This document shows positions 26,872 to 36,129 of a stretch of DNA of 64,000 bases, piece by piece (the stretch's first letter is position 1; each line of letters starts with the position of its first letter). The DNA comes from Ensifer sp. LC163 (GTDB lineage Bacteria; Pseudomonadota; Alphaproteobacteria; Rhizobiales; Rhizobiaceae): positions 186,001 to 250,000 of the forward strand of contig NZ_MBSS01000056.1 in assembly GCF_001695855.1 (NCBI RefSeq). Direction: 5' to 3'. The notes under the pieces are model-generated. The model was given only the letters and a program-made list of their open reading frames with translations. It was not told the origin of the DNA and made no database searches. The translations under genes and the position numbers were made by a program.

Positions 26872-28221
26872 TTACTGGAGCATCTTGTCGATGAGACCGC
26901 GCGGCGGCTGCAACGGACGGGTGTTGCGATGGAGCAGCATGACATGTTCGGCCTCGGAAAGTCCATCCTGCAGCACATCGTCAAGTCGCTCATCCGATCT
27001 GGGCAGAAGTGCTGCCTCGTTAGGATAGAGAATGGTAAATTTCTGACGCACGCCGCGCAGCTTCTCCTGGCCGAGCGCCGTCCAGTCGCCGCCACAGTAG
27101 TTGACGAAGGCCTCGCTGGCGACGACGCTATGGGCGTATTTCTTCGTCAGGTTCTGCAGCCGCTGCACTTCGTTGACTGCCGAGCCGAAGGCGGAGAACG
27201 TCAACCGGTCCCGCAGACCGACATTGCCGAACATCACATTGCCGACATGCAGTCCGACACCATAGCCGATGGGGTCGCGCCCCTGCTTGCGCCGCTCTGA
27301 ATTGAGCAGTTCCATGCGGGCGGTCGCGGCGCGAACGGCGCCGAACGCCTCGCGGGCGGCAAACTCGGAAGGCTCCTTGTGCCGGCCGCAGGGATAGACC
27401 GCCAGGAAACCATCGCCGACGAAGCTCAGGATGTGGCCGCCGTTGCGGTTGAACGGTGCGGCGATCGCATCGAAGTAGCCGTTCAGCGTCTCGATATAGG
27501 ACTGGCGGCCTTCCTTTTCCGCGAGCATTGTCGAGCGGCGCATATCCGCCATCACGAGGATAGCGCGCACGGTCTCGCCATCGCCGCGGCGGACCTGACC
27601 GCTCATGACGCGCCGGCCGGCGCTCGAGCCGAGATAGGTGGTCAGCATATTGTCGGCGAGCTTGCCGAGAACGGCCATCTTGGCCGCGACCGCGAGATGG
27701 TTCTGCAGCCGCAGCAGACCGCCGATGACGTCATCGGTGAAGCCGCCATGGCGGTCCGTCGTCCAGGAGCCGACCATGCCATGACCGGAATCGGCGCCGA
27801 GCGACTGCATGAAGGCGATATAGTCGGTCGCCCCCTGCTCCTTCAGTTCGTCGAAGATCGGGAACTCCGACGGCGTGTCCTTGTAAAGGCGCCGACGCAC
27901 ATGCTCGAGATTGTTGTTCAGCAGGTAATAGTAGGGGCTGCGCAGGAACCGCTCCGGATTGAGCGCCAGTTCCTCGTGCCGAAGGCCGCTGACCTCGACA
28001 CCCTTGCCGCGCACCCAGGTAAAGCCGAGCGCGTCATAGAGCGGATGCAGCATCGAAAAGGAAAGGTGCACGCGCATCAGCGGCAGGCCGGCAGCCGCGA
28101 GCCGCTCGCAGAAGCCCTTGACGATCGTCTCCAGCGACTCGTCGCTGAGCGACGTCCGCATGAGCCAATCCGCGACCTTGTCGATCAGGATTTCAGATAC
28201 GTTGTCGTTTACCGGGCCCAT
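26872..28221 (-). CDS. Class III adenylate/guanylate cyclase
   Basis: A 449-residue cytoplasmic protein with an N-terminal sensory-type region (1-200) and a class III cyclase domain (about 215-400). The two metal-binding Asp residues are present (D226 in VMADMRRST and D270 in FVGDGFLAV), as are the transition-state Asn350 and Arg354 (GSAVNEVQRL), so it should be active. It makes cAMP or cGMP, not distinguishable by eye. No membrane segment is seen. It is divergent from the nucleotide-sugar dehydrogenase and leads the lyase gene by eight bases. The stand-alone cNMP-binding protein at 11902 is a possible receptor. Confidence 0.88.
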   Translation of the reverse strand: MGPVNDNVSEILIDKVADWLMRTSLSDESLETIVKGFCERLAAAGLPLMRVHLSFSMLHPLYDALGFTWVRGKGVEVSGLRHEELALNPERFLRSPYYYLLNNNLEHVRRRLYKDTPSEFPIFDELKEQGATDYIAFMQSLGADSGHGMVGSWTTDRHGGFTDDVIGGLLRLQNHLAVAAKMAVLGKLADNMLTTYLGSSAGRRVMSGQVRRGDGETVRAILVMADMRRSTMLAEKEGRQSYIETLNGYFDAIAAPFNRNGGHILSFVGDGFLAVYPCGRHKEPSEFAAREAFGAVRAATARMELLNSERRKQGRDPIGYGVGLHVGNVMFGNVGLRDRLTFSAFGSAVNEVQRLQNLTKKYAHSVVASEAFVNYCGGDWTALGQEKLRGVRQKFTILYPNEAALLPRSDERLDDVLQDGLSEAEHVMLLHRNTRPLQPPRGLIDKMLQ

Positions 28222-28610
28222 TTCGCGTCCTCACCGTGACAGACAGTCCAGCACCATGCCCTTTTGCGATGGGCAAACGGCCCGGCGATGTGTCGGCGTT
28301 CGCTCGCGGCGGGTGATGACGATACGTGCCCGTTAAGAAAATGCTCCAACCGATTCCGGCGTCGATGACGTGCAGGCACCCGGAATGCGGCACTTATATG
28401 TTGCAGATATTGATGGCCCTCTGCAATTTCCAGAGGCGAGTGAATTTTTTGTTTCGCGCCGCGCCCACACGAATATTTGATGGCCGGCGAATGCACCGCA
28501 GTCGGGGGAAGGCGTCGGCGCCATGCTTGACTTGCAGCTTGTTTATATCCAACAAACCACGGCATGTCGCCAGGCTGGCACGTCCCATTCACAAGAGCTG
28601 GAACCGAAAC
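28222..28610. promoter_or_regulatory. Divergent intergenic region, cyclase / nucleotide-sugar dehydrogenase
   Basis: This 389-base gap holds promoters for both outward operons. A short inverted repeat CCTCTG/CAGAGG near 28418-28436 is followed by a run of six T at about 28445, a weak terminator or attenuator-like arrangement for plus-strand transcription. Open frames across it lack coding character. I see no other signal. Confidence 0.4.
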
Positions 28611-29948
28611 TTGACCTCACCCCATCACGAAAGGCTGCTGGCGTCGATCTCGGCGCGCGCCGCCCATGTCGGCGTCATCGGACTTGGTTATGTCGGCTTG
28701 CCGCTCGCGATCGCGGCGGCGCGCGCCGGCTTTTCGGTGACCGGTTTCGACATCGACCCGGGAAAGATCGTCGCGCTGGATGCACATAAGTCCTATATCG
28801 CGGCCGTACCGGACGCCGTCCTTGCCGAGCAGGCAGCAGCCAACCGTTTCCGCTCCACGACCGATTTCGGACGGCTCGGCAGTTGCGACGTCATCGTCAT
28901 TTGCGTGCCGACGCCCCTGACGAAGCATCGCGATCCCGACCTTTCCTTCGTCGAAAAGACGTCGCGCGCTATCGCTGCAACACTCAGGGGCGGCCAGCTC
29001 GTCGTGCTCGAATCGACGACCTATCCGGGAACGACCGACGACGTCGTGCGCACCATCCTCGAGGAGACCGGCCTCAAATCGGGAACCGACTTCTTTGTCG
29101 GCTTTTCGCCCGAGCGTGAGGATCCCGGCAACCCGGTCTACGAGACGACCAGCATCCCGAAAGTCGTGGCCGGCGACGGGCCGTTTGCAGCAAGCCTGAT
29201 GGAACGATTCTATGCCGCGGTGGTCAAAACCGTCGTGCCGGTATCGTCCAACGCTACGGCGGAAGCGGTCAAGTTGACGGAGAACATCTTCCGCTCGGTC
29301 AACATCGCCCTCGTCAACGAATTGAAGATCGTCTACGAGGCCATGGGCATCGACGTGTGGGAAGTGATCGAGGCGGCGAAGACCAAGCCGTTCGGCTACA
29401 TGCCGTTCTATCCCGGACCTGGGCTCGGCGGGCACTGCATCCCGATCGATCCCTTCTACCTCACCTGGAAATCGCGGGAATACGAACTGCCCACCCGGTT
29501 CATCGAACTGGCCGGCGAGATCAACTCGGCAATGCCGCGTCACGTGGTCAGCCGGCTCGCCGAAGCGCTCGACCGTCACGCGGGCAAGGCGCTTAGCCGA
29601 TCGAAGATCCTCGTCATCGGCCTTGCCTACAAGAAGAACGTGCCGGACATTCGCGAAAGCCCTTCGCTGAGGTTGATCGAACTGATCGAGGAACGCGGCG
29701 GCCGTTGCGAATACCACGACCCCTATGTCGCCGAGATCCCGTCTACGCGGGAACATGGTGCCCTGAAAGGCAGACGGTCCGTGGCGCTCGACGAGCAATC
29801 GATCCGGCTGTTCGATGCCGTGCTGGTGGCGACCGATCACGACCGGATCGACTACGCCGCCCTTGCTTCCGCCTCAGCCCTTATCGTCGATACGCGCAAC
29901 GTGTTTCATCGCCAGGGCCTGACCGGCGAGCACATCGTCAAGGCCTAG
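28611..29948 (+). CDS. UDP-N-acetylglucosamine/mannosamine 6-dehydrogenase (WbpA-like)
   Basis: A nucleotide-sugar dehydrogenase that oxidises C6 of a UDP-sugar to a uronic acid using two NAD+. It shows the NAD loop GVIGLGYVG (21-29), the SPEREDPGN motif typical of the WbpA/UDP-HexNAc group, and the catalytic Cys276 in GLGGHCIPIDP. Length from the TTG at 28611 is 445 residues, matching the family (about 430-440); the open frame extends further upstream without conserved sequence. It supplies an acidic sugar, in keeping with the lyase. Its TAG stop shares CTAG with the stop of the convergent DUF3095 gene. Confidence 0.85.
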   Translation: MTSPHHERLLASISARAAHVGVIGLGYVGLPLAIAAARAGFSVTGFDIDPGKIVALDAHKSYIAAVPDAVLAEQAAANRFRSTTDFGRLGSCDVIVICVPTPLTKHRDPDLSFVEKTSRAIAATLRGGQLVVLESTTYPGTTDDVVRTILEETGLKSGTDFFVGFSPEREDPGNPVYETTSIPKVVAGDGPFAASLMERFYAAVVKTVVPVSSNATAEAVKLTENIFRSVNIALVNELKIVYEAMGIDVWEVIEAAKTKPFGYMPFYPGPGLGGHCIPIDPFYLTWKSREYELPTRFIELAGEINSAMPRHVVSRLAEALDRHAGKALSRSKILVIGLAYKKNVPDIRESPSLRLIELIEERGGRCEYHDPYVAEIPSTREHGALKGRRSVALDEQSIRLFDAVLVATDHDRIDYAALASASALIVDTRNVFHRQGLTGEHIVKA

Positions 29949-31111
29949 GGTCGGGGCCCAGCCAAGGCCGCCTTCAGCTTGCTGGCGGCAACCGCATAGC
30001 CGCCGGAGGCTCCATCGACGAAGTGCATGTGGTCGCGGCTCATCGGCGTGGGCACGATGCAGGTCATCAATGCGGAGTCCTGCTGGTGCAGACCGTAGCG
30101 GCCGACACCGGCCGCCTCGGCCTGGCGTAGCCGCGCCTCGATCAAGGCGAGGCGCGCTGCGCTGATATCGATCGTCATCTTCAGGCCGTCGTCGAATTTG
30201 CGAAAATCGGTGTTGTTGGCGAGATCGCGCCGATAGCGGGTCGTATCGAACGTGCCGAGGTTCCAGCCCAGCCGAAAACAGATAAACAGTGCCAATGTCT
30301 GCAACGTGATCCAAAAGCGTGTCAGCTGCCGCCCTCGCAGCGGCGCCCTCGCGCGCGCCTCGGTTTCTATGCCCTGGGTGGAAAAACGCGGTTCGGGCCC
30401 AAGCTCGGGAACGGGATGCGCGTGTCGCTCTTCCCCGTCGGCAAGAGCAACGATGTCGGCGATCAGCGCCTGAAATCCCGGTCCGTTCCCTTTTTCGCCG
30501 GGCACAGCAATGATCGATGCGATCGAGCCGTGGCGGGACTGGATGGGGTTCCAGCGGCACGAAAGCCCCGTGAGATCCGGGCGCGTGCCTGGCGGTGCTG
30601 CCTCCACCTGGTAGCGCCCCGCCTTCATGGCTGCTTCCGCCCAGCTTGCGCCGCCGCCGGAAAACATCGCGTAGGAAACCTCCTCGCTCGCCTTGAAGCG
30701 GGCGACGCGCATATCGAGGCCATCCGCCCTGATATCGCTGACCGGCACCAGTGCAGCACGCAATTCAAGCCCCAGTTCTTCCAGGACCCAGGTCTTCACG
30801 GCAGAAAGCGCGTCCTTCGCGCGCTCGGTCATTGACGCCGGCAGAACCGCCAAGGCGCCGTCGCCTCCGAAAACGAAGGGCATGGACTTTTGGTCGAGCG
30901 CGTTCATCAGCGCGGAGATGACGCTTGCACCAGCCATGTTCACGGTCTTGTACCGCCCGTCGGCGATCGCCCCGGTGGAGTTGACGATATCGGCAAGGGC
31001 AAGCATCCAGCCATCGGGCAAGGCGCGATAGTTCGCCTCGTCTGCGACGCCTTCGAACGCATCGAAGAGCGGCACGCTATCGTAAAACCCTGTTTCACCT
31101 GCCTGCGCCAT
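29945..31111 (-). CDS. DUF3095 protein (nucleotide-cyclase-like)
   Basis: A 388-residue protein of the uncharacterised DUF3095 family. The N-terminal half looks like a cyclase-related fold (ALADIVNSTGAIADG and FVFGGDGALAV mimic the two metal sites). A hydrophobic stretch (RFWITLQTLALFICFRLGW) near residue 280 may be membrane-associated. Its biochemical role is unknown. ATG at 31111 has GGAG upstream and starts just before the conserved region; an in-frame ATG at 31153 is possible. It ends convergent with the dehydrogenase. Confidence 0.8.
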   Translation of the reverse strand: MAQAGETGFYDSVPLFDAFEGVADEANYRALPDGWMLALADIVNSTGAIADGRYKTVNMAGASVISALMNALDQKSMPFVFGGDGALAVLPASMTERAKDALSAVKTWVLEELGLELRAALVPVSDIRADGLDMRVARFKASEEVSYAMFSGGGASWAEAAMKAGRYQVEAAPPGTRPDLTGLSCRWNPIQSRHGSIASIIAVPGEKGNGPGFQALIADIVALADGEERHAHPVPELGPEPRFSTQGIETEARARAPLRGRQLTRFWITLQTLALFICFRLGWNLGTFDTTRYRRDLANNTDFRKFDDGLKMTIDISAARLALIEARLRQAEAAGVGRYGLHQQDSALMTCIVPTPMSRDHMHFVDGASGGYAVAASKLKAALAGPRP

Positions 31112-31516
31112 GAGTGCTCCGCCCTGCTGACCGCTGGCTTTGTCGATAGACATTCCACGCAAGACCGCAAGAAAAAGTTTCATGGCACGGCGTCGCATTG
31201 AAGAGCCAGACTTGGCATTGGCGAGGCGGTGGGCGACCCCATGTCGCGACGTCGCCAAACGGCTCATCAAGTTGACCCGTCTCAATTTGACGCGATTGGC
31301 CCAACGAAGCCGCGAGCCACAGCTCATGTGCCGGAAAGGAAAGCATCGACACGCGTCAGGACGTAACGTCCTGGCAATAATGATGGACCGTTCAAGCGTT
31401 CTCCTAAAATTTGACGGTTGTCAGGTTGCCGTCCGCGTGCCCAATTCCGCTACAACCGGGAAGCAACCAATATCCCAGCGTACTACCGGGCGCAGTTACG
31501 GAAAAGGAGGGCACTT
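31112..31516. promoter_or_regulatory. Divergent intergenic region, DUF3095 / autotransporter
   Basis: A 405-base gap with a perfect 17-base palindrome (listed separately) and an AAGGAGG ribosome binding site at 31504-31510 for the autotransporter. Open frames run through it on both strands but lack recognisable protein sequence. Promoters for both genes must lie here. Confidence 0.45.
31357..31373. promoter_or_regulatory. Perfect 17-base palindrome, operator candidate
   Basis: CAGGACGTAACGTCCTG has two 8-base arms around a central A. It lies 143 bases upstream of the autotransporter ATG and 245 bases upstream of the DUF3095 start, so it is placed for a dimeric regulator acting on either gene. 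It is not followed by a T tract, so a terminator is less likely. Confidence 0.5.
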
Positions 31517-34162
31517 ATGGACGGTGAAACCGAGAAGTCTGCAGACCATCTCCCCTTCGCTTTTCCGCCCCGCTGTCGCCCGCAAGCCCCGAAATCTCCG
31601 AGCGCCGCGCCGCGCTACTTCGGCCTCCTGGCCTCGACCGCGCTCGGCCTGGTACTGATGCAAGGCTCGCCGGCCAGTGCTGCCTGCACCTTGACACCAA
31701 CACCGGGCAACAGCGTTTATGTCTGCGACAGCGGCACATCAGGCAGCCTCACCGACCTCGATGGAAACAATAGCCTCACGCTTCCCGCCGGTGGCAGCGG
31801 TACGATAAACGGCGCTGTCACCTTCGGTGCCGGCACTGATACCGTCGCCATTCACAGCGGCACCATTACCGGCAACCTGCAACAGGGTGACGGGATCGAT
31901 GATTTCACCATGACGGATGGCACGCTCCAATCGCTCGAGCAGGGAGACGGCCTCGACACCTTCTTAATGTCGGGTGGCCGGATCATCGATTACTTCGAGG
32001 CAGGGGACCACGCAATCATGACCGGCGGCCGGATCGGCCGCGTCAACATGCGTCTCGACGACAATTTCTTTGACATGTCAGGCGGCGTCATCGACAGGAA
32101 CCTCGTTACCGGCCTCGGCAACGACACGATCATCCTCTCCGGGGGCACGATTGCTGGCAACATCAGTGTGAGCAGCGGTACGGACAGTTTGACCGTGACG
32201 GGTGGATCCCTCGCTGGCGACGTGTTGATGAGTTTTGGGGCTGATACGTTTACCTGGGATGGCGGCGGCGTCATCCAGGGAACAGTCGAGCTCGGCGGCG
32301 ACGACGACACCGCGACGCTCAGCAACCTCACAAGCGCGAACCTCGGCGGCACGGATGCGATCACGGGCGGCCTTGGCGTTGACAACCTGACGCTGGCGAA
32401 CGTCACCACGGACGGCGTCGCTCGGCTGCAGAACTGGGAAACCATCGCCGCGACCAGTGGCACTGTGCTGACCTTCGACGGAACCCTGACGCTTGGCGAT
32501 AGCGGCACCGGAACGGGAACGCTTGATGTCAGCTCATCCAGCACGCTTCTCGCCGGCGGCACCAACTCCGCAATATCGGCTGCCACAGCGGGACAATTCG
32601 CAAGTCTCGTCAACAGCGGCAGCATCGACCTCACGAATGGCGGTGCCGGCACGAGCGACACTTTTACCATCAACGGCAATTACACCGGCAATGGTGGCCT
32701 GCTCCTGCTCAACAGCGTACTCGGCACCGATTCTTCGCCATCCGACCGACTGGTCATCTCAGGCGGCACGGCGTCCGGCACCACCGGCATTGGCATCGTC
32801 AACACCGGTGGGAGCGGAGCCGCGACCTTGCTGGACGGCATCCTGGTGGTCGAGCTCACCAATGGTGCGACAGCAAGCACCGGCGCTTTCGGGCTCAATG
32901 GGCGGGTTGCGGCCGGCGCGCATGAATATTTCCTCTTCAAGGGCGGCATTTCGGCCGGCACTGCGGAGAATTTCTATCTCCGCTCCACCCTCGTCACACC
33001 TCCGGTGGTCCCGCCGCCCGTGATCGTCCCGCCAATGGAGATCGTTCAGCCGCCAGTGACGACACCCGTGCCGGAAGTCGTCACACCGGACGTCGTAATA
33101 GTACCGCCTGGACCAGGCGTTACGCCACCTTCGGAAGATGCCACGCCGGTAGCCCCCGAGGTGGTGGTTGTGTCAATAGGCGGCACGCCGACAGCTGTGG
33201 AGGTCGTTCCGCTCTACCGCGTTGAAGTTCCTACCTATTCCGCCGTCCCGCCCGTCGCCCAGTATCTCGCCCTATCCAGCCTCGGCACGTTTCATGAGCG
33301 CCGCGGAGATCAAGCGCTGCTCGACGGCGCCGGAGCATTGCCGGCGAGTTGGATGCGCGTCTTCGGTCAGAACGCCGAGTTCGAATGGGAAGGGACCGTT
33401 TCGCCCGGCTTCGACGGCAATTTGTTCGGCTTTCAAGCTGGCCAGGATCTTTTCGCGTGGGAAGGCGAAGGCGGGCATCACGATCGTGTCGGTCTGTTGG
33501 TCGGATATGCCCGCACAAGCGGCGACATCAAGGGACAGGTGCTCGGCTGGAATAATCTGAGCGTCGGAGAAATCGACGTCGACGCAACCAGTATCGGAGG
33601 ATACTGGACGCATATCGGCCCAAATGACTGGTATCTCGATGCCGTCTTGATGGGAACGCAGTTCGGCGGCGACGCAACATCGATCGGGGCGACCGGCATC
33701 GAAATCGATGGCACCGGCATAACGGCGTCGCTGGAAGGTGGTTATCCCATTTCGTTGGCCGAGGGATGGACGCTCGAGCCTCAGGCACAATTGATCTGGC
33801 AGCACCTCTCCTTGGACGATCAACGTGACGCATTCTCGGCAGTAAATTTCGACAGCGACGATGCAGTCACGGGGCGGCTGGGCTTCCGCCTGCAAGGCGA
33901 CGTTCCGACGGAAACGGCAACGCTTCAGCCCTACATCAAAGCCAATATCTGGCACGGCTTCGATGCGGACCAGCACGTCAACTTCGGCACGGATCCCATA
34001 GCTACCAAAGTCGGCGGCACCGCTTTGGAAATCGGCGGTGGTCTCGTTGCAAAATTGTCGGAATCGACCAGCCTCTTCGCGACGGCGGACTACACGACCA
34101 ACCTCGGCGGAGACAAAACGCAAGTGCTGGAGGGGAATATCGGCATCAGCATAAAATGGTGA
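31517..34162 (+). CDS. Autotransporter with outer-membrane beta-barrel
   Basis: An 881-residue type V secreted surface protein. The N-terminus has a long charged extension, then a signal segment (FGLLASTALGLVLMQGSPASAA, about 36-57). The passenger (58-490) is a Gly/Asp/Thr-rich beta-helix. A Pro/Val-rich linker (about 493-555) leads to the autotransporter beta-barrel (about 570-881), which ends in Trp as outer-membrane barrels do (GISIKW). It probably acts in adhesion or surface contact; no protease triad is evident. ATG follows AAGGAGG by six bases. An autotransporter in a polysaccharide locus suggests coordinated control of the surface. Confidence 0.88.
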   Translation: MDGETEKSADHLPFAFPPRCRPQAPKSPSAAPRYFGLLASTALGLVLMQGSPASAACTLTPTPGNSVYVCDSGTSGSLTDLDGNNSLTLPAGGSGTINGAVTFGAGTDTVAIHSGTITGNLQQGDGIDDFTMTDGTLQSLEQGDGLDTFLMSGGRIIDYFEAGDHAIMTGGRIGRVNMRLDDNFFDMSGGVIDRNLVTGLGNDTIILSGGTIAGNISVSSGTDSLTVTGGSLAGDVLMSFGADTFTWDGGGVIQGTVELGGDDDTATLSNLTSANLGGTDAITGGLGVDNLTLANVTTDGVARLQNWETIAATSGTVLTFDGTLTLGDSGTGTGTLDVSSSSTLLAGGTNSAISAATAGQFASLVNSGSIDLTNGGAGTSDTFTINGNYTGNGGLLLLNSVLGTDSSPSDRLVISGGTASGTTGIGIVNTGGSGAATLLDGILVVELTNGATASTGAFGLNGRVAAGAHEYFLFKGGISAGTAENFYLRSTLVTPPVVPPPVIVPPMEIVQPPVTTPVPEVVTPDVVIVPPGPGVTPPSEDATPVAPEVVVVSIGGTPTAVEVVPLYRVEVPTYSAVPPVAQYLALSSLGTFHERRGDQALLDGAGALPASWMRVFGQNAEFEWEGTVSPGFDGNLFGFQAGQDLFAWEGEGGHHDRVGLLVGYARTSGDIKGQVLGWNNLSVGEIDVDATSIGGYWTHIGPNDWYLDAVLMGTQFGGDATSIGATGIEIDGTGITASLEGGYPISLAEGWTLEPQAQLIWQHLSLDDQRDAFSAVNFDSDDAVTGRLGFRLQGDVPTETATLQPYIKANIWHGFDADQHVNFGTDPIATKVGGTALEIGGGLVAKLSESTSLFATADYTTNLGGDKTQVLEGNIGISIKW
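31780..32330 (+). repeat. About 20-residue periodic repeats in the autotransporter passenger
   Basis: The passenger repeats a pattern near GxIxGNLxxGxGxDxFxMSGG roughly every 20-22 residues, about eight times (for example QQGDGIDDFTMTDGTL, EQGDGLDTFLMSGGRI, TGLGNDTIILSGGTI, SSGTDSLTVTGGSL). This is the spacing of one turn of a right-handed beta-helix. DNA identity between units is low, so it is a protein-level repeat. Confidence 0.7.
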
Positions 34163-34541
34163 CATCGTCACCAGATCCTGCCGCAAACGTCCTGGGCAGA
34201 GGACGAAGCAGCACTTGGTATGTGCCGCTTCACATCCGCTGGCGATTGCAAGAAATCGCCGTGTCAGCTTGAGGAGGAGCAACAGCTACGACAGCCGCGT
34301 GACCGGATAAGCTCCCGAAAAGCCTGACGGTTGTTGCAAAAACGGGCCGTTGGTCGCTGCCTGCGACAAGGCTTCGGCCCACCCGACGCAACATCAGATA
34401 TGCCACCGTGATTGTGGGCATTGATAAGGTTAATGTCTAAACAATAACCCTTGGCATTGCAGGGGGGTGGTCATATGTGCTTGTCTATTGGTCAGGCGCA
34501 AGCAACCAGGCTTGCGCGGGCAGCGTGAAGCCGAAACAGGA
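34163..34541. other. Intergenic region with compound hairpin
   Basis: This 379-base gap follows the autotransporter. At 34344-34380 GGGCCG pairs with CGGCCC around an inner GTCGC/GCGAC stem; no T tract follows, so it may be a weak terminator. An AT-richer part around 34420-34450 could be the promoter of the metallo-beta-lactamase-fold gene. No coding sequence is convincing. Confidence 0.35.
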
Positions 34542-35372
34542 ATGCAAGAAGACAACTTTCGAGTGCGGTTCTGGGGCGTAAGAGGGAGCTTACCGGTATC
34601 CGGTGAGCAGTTCCTGCGCTATGGGGGAAATACATCCTGCATCGAAATTCGATGCGGCAAGGAAGTGTTGCTCTTCGATGCGGGATCCGGATTGCGCGAA
34701 GCCGGCACCTCGCTGATCGCCGAGGGCGTCGACAACTACGACCTCTTCTTCACCCACAGTCACTACGACCACATCATCGGCCTTCCCTATTTCAAGCCGA
34801 TCTACAAGTGTCAGTCGTCCGTGCGGTTCTGGTCGGGACACCTGCACGGCGTGATGACGACCAAGGAAATGATCCGCGACTTCATGCGGCCACCGTGGTT
34901 CCCGGTCGATCCGGACATCTGTCAGGCAAGCCTCGAAGGCGTCGACTTCAAGCCCGGAGACGTGCTGACCCCGCGCGAGGGCGTGACGATCCGCACGACG
35001 AGCCTTACCCACCCCGGCGGTTGCGTCGGCTACCGCGTCGAATGGAACGGCCGTGCCGTTGCGCTCGTCTACGACACCGAACATGAACCCGGCGTTCTCG
35101 ACCCGGCGGTGCTTGAGCTGATCGCCGGCGCCGACATGGTGATCTATGACTGCACTTACCTCGAAAGCGAGATGACGCACTATCGCGGCTATGGTCATTC
35201 GACCGGGGTCCATGGCTCGCGCCTCGCCATGGCGGCGGGCGTCAAGCGCCTGGCGATGTTCCATCACGATCCCGCTCGAACAGATGCACAGCTGGACGCA
35301 ATGGAAGTCGACGTACGATCCATGTTCGCCGGCGCGTTCGCTGCCCGCGACGGACAGATCATCGACCTATGA
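34542..35372 (+). CDS. Metallo-beta-lactamase-fold hydrolase
   Basis: A 276-residue protein opening FRVRFWGVRGSLPVSG, the hallmark of the PhnP/RNase-Z-like MBL group. The zinc motif THSHYDH is intact (H72, H74, D76, H77), and later ligands fit TTSLTHPGG, YDTEH and FHHDPARTD. Relatives hydrolyse cyclic phosphodiesters or RNA. Given the two cyclase-like genes nearby, cyclic-nucleotide breakdown is an attractive but untested idea. ATG at 34542 begins conserved sequence; the upstream open frame looks non-coding. The 3' end overlaps the convergent deacetylase gene by 14 bases. Confidence 0.78.
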   Translation: MQEDNFRVRFWGVRGSLPVSGEQFLRYGGNTSCIEIRCGKEVLLFDAGSGLREAGTSLIAEGVDNYDLFFTHSHYDHIIGLPYFKPIYKCQSSVRFWSGHLHGVMTTKEMIRDFMRPPWFPVDPDICQASLEGVDFKPGDVLTPREGVTIRTTSLTHPGGCVGYRVEWNGRAVALVYDTEHEPGVLDPAVLELIAGADMVIYDCTYLESEMTHYRGYGHSTGVHGSRLAMAAGVKRLAMFHHDPARTDAQLDAMEVDVRSMFAGAFAARDGQIIDL

Positions 35373-36129
35373 GATCAGACGCCTGACGCCAACGGCAACC
35401 GGTATGTCCGGCAGTGACGGTAAAGAGCATTTCAAGGAAATCCCACACGGCCTCGTCATGCACGAGGTGATGAGTCAGCAGCCCGACCGTGCGGCCCGAC
35501 TGATCCTCCCGACCCTCAATGTCGCCGCAGACCTGCCGGATGCGCTCGACGATATCGGCGATGATGAGCCTGTGGTCCCGGCATCCGCGCGTACCGCGCC
35601 AATCCATGACATCGACGTGAGTGTTGGCGAGCGGGAACGGCGACGGCTTCTCCGGTCCGAACACCGAGAGGACAGAAAATCCGATCTCCGGCAATCGCTG
35701 CAGCAAGGCGGAGTCGATCCGATTCCAAGGCGGAACGAGCATTGGAACGAAATGTTCGGGAAAAAGCGTTTGCAAACGCTCGACCCCGCGGCGCAGTTCA
35801 TCGAGGATGACGGCGTGCGGCCGATGGGCGCCGAGTTCCTGTTTTTTCTCCTCGGGTGGCGCATGATTGCGGTGCGCCCAGCCATGGGCCGCCACGCTGA
35901 TATCGGCAATGCCAGCGACACGCCGTGCCAGCGCGTCGGTAGCCGGCGCAGGCGGCACGGCGAGTGTCACCGGGATAGCATGGCTTGCCGCAAGCAAAAG
36001 CAGCCGGTCGAGCAGCGCAGTCGGCTCGACGGCGTCGTCATCCCTCAGCCAGAAATCGACCTTTCGTCCCCGCACACGAGCGCGGTCGAGTTCATCGACG
36101 AGCGATTGCCAGCCAGCATCAACGGTCAA
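35359..36129 (-). CDS. NodB-like polysaccharide deacetylase
   Basis: A 256-residue protein related to the carbohydrate esterase family 4 fold. The metal/catalytic aspartates appear in FWLRDDDA (D30-D32) and the histidine pair in AHGWAHRNH (H82, H86), with the PPWNRI segment after. These enzymes remove N-acetyl groups from sugars of polysaccharides. There is no signal peptide, so it would act in the cytoplasm on lipid-linked or nucleotide-linked sugar. Its ATG overlaps the stop of the glycosyltransferase gene (ATGA), so the pair form an operon. The motif set is somewhat divergent from NodB. Confidence 0.75.
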   Translation of the reverse strand: MTVDAGWQSLVDELDRARVRGRKVDFWLRDDDAVEPTALLDRLLLLAASHAIPVTLAVPPAPATDALARRVAGIADISVAAHGWAHRNHAPPEEKKQELGAHRPHAVILDELRRGVERLQTLFPEHFVPMLVPPWNRIDSALLQRLPEIGFSVLSVFGPEKPSPFPLANTHVDVMDWRGTRGCRDHRLIIADIVERIRQVCGDIEGREDQSGRTVGLLTHHLVHDEAVWDFLEMLFTVTAGHTGCRWRQASDLIGR

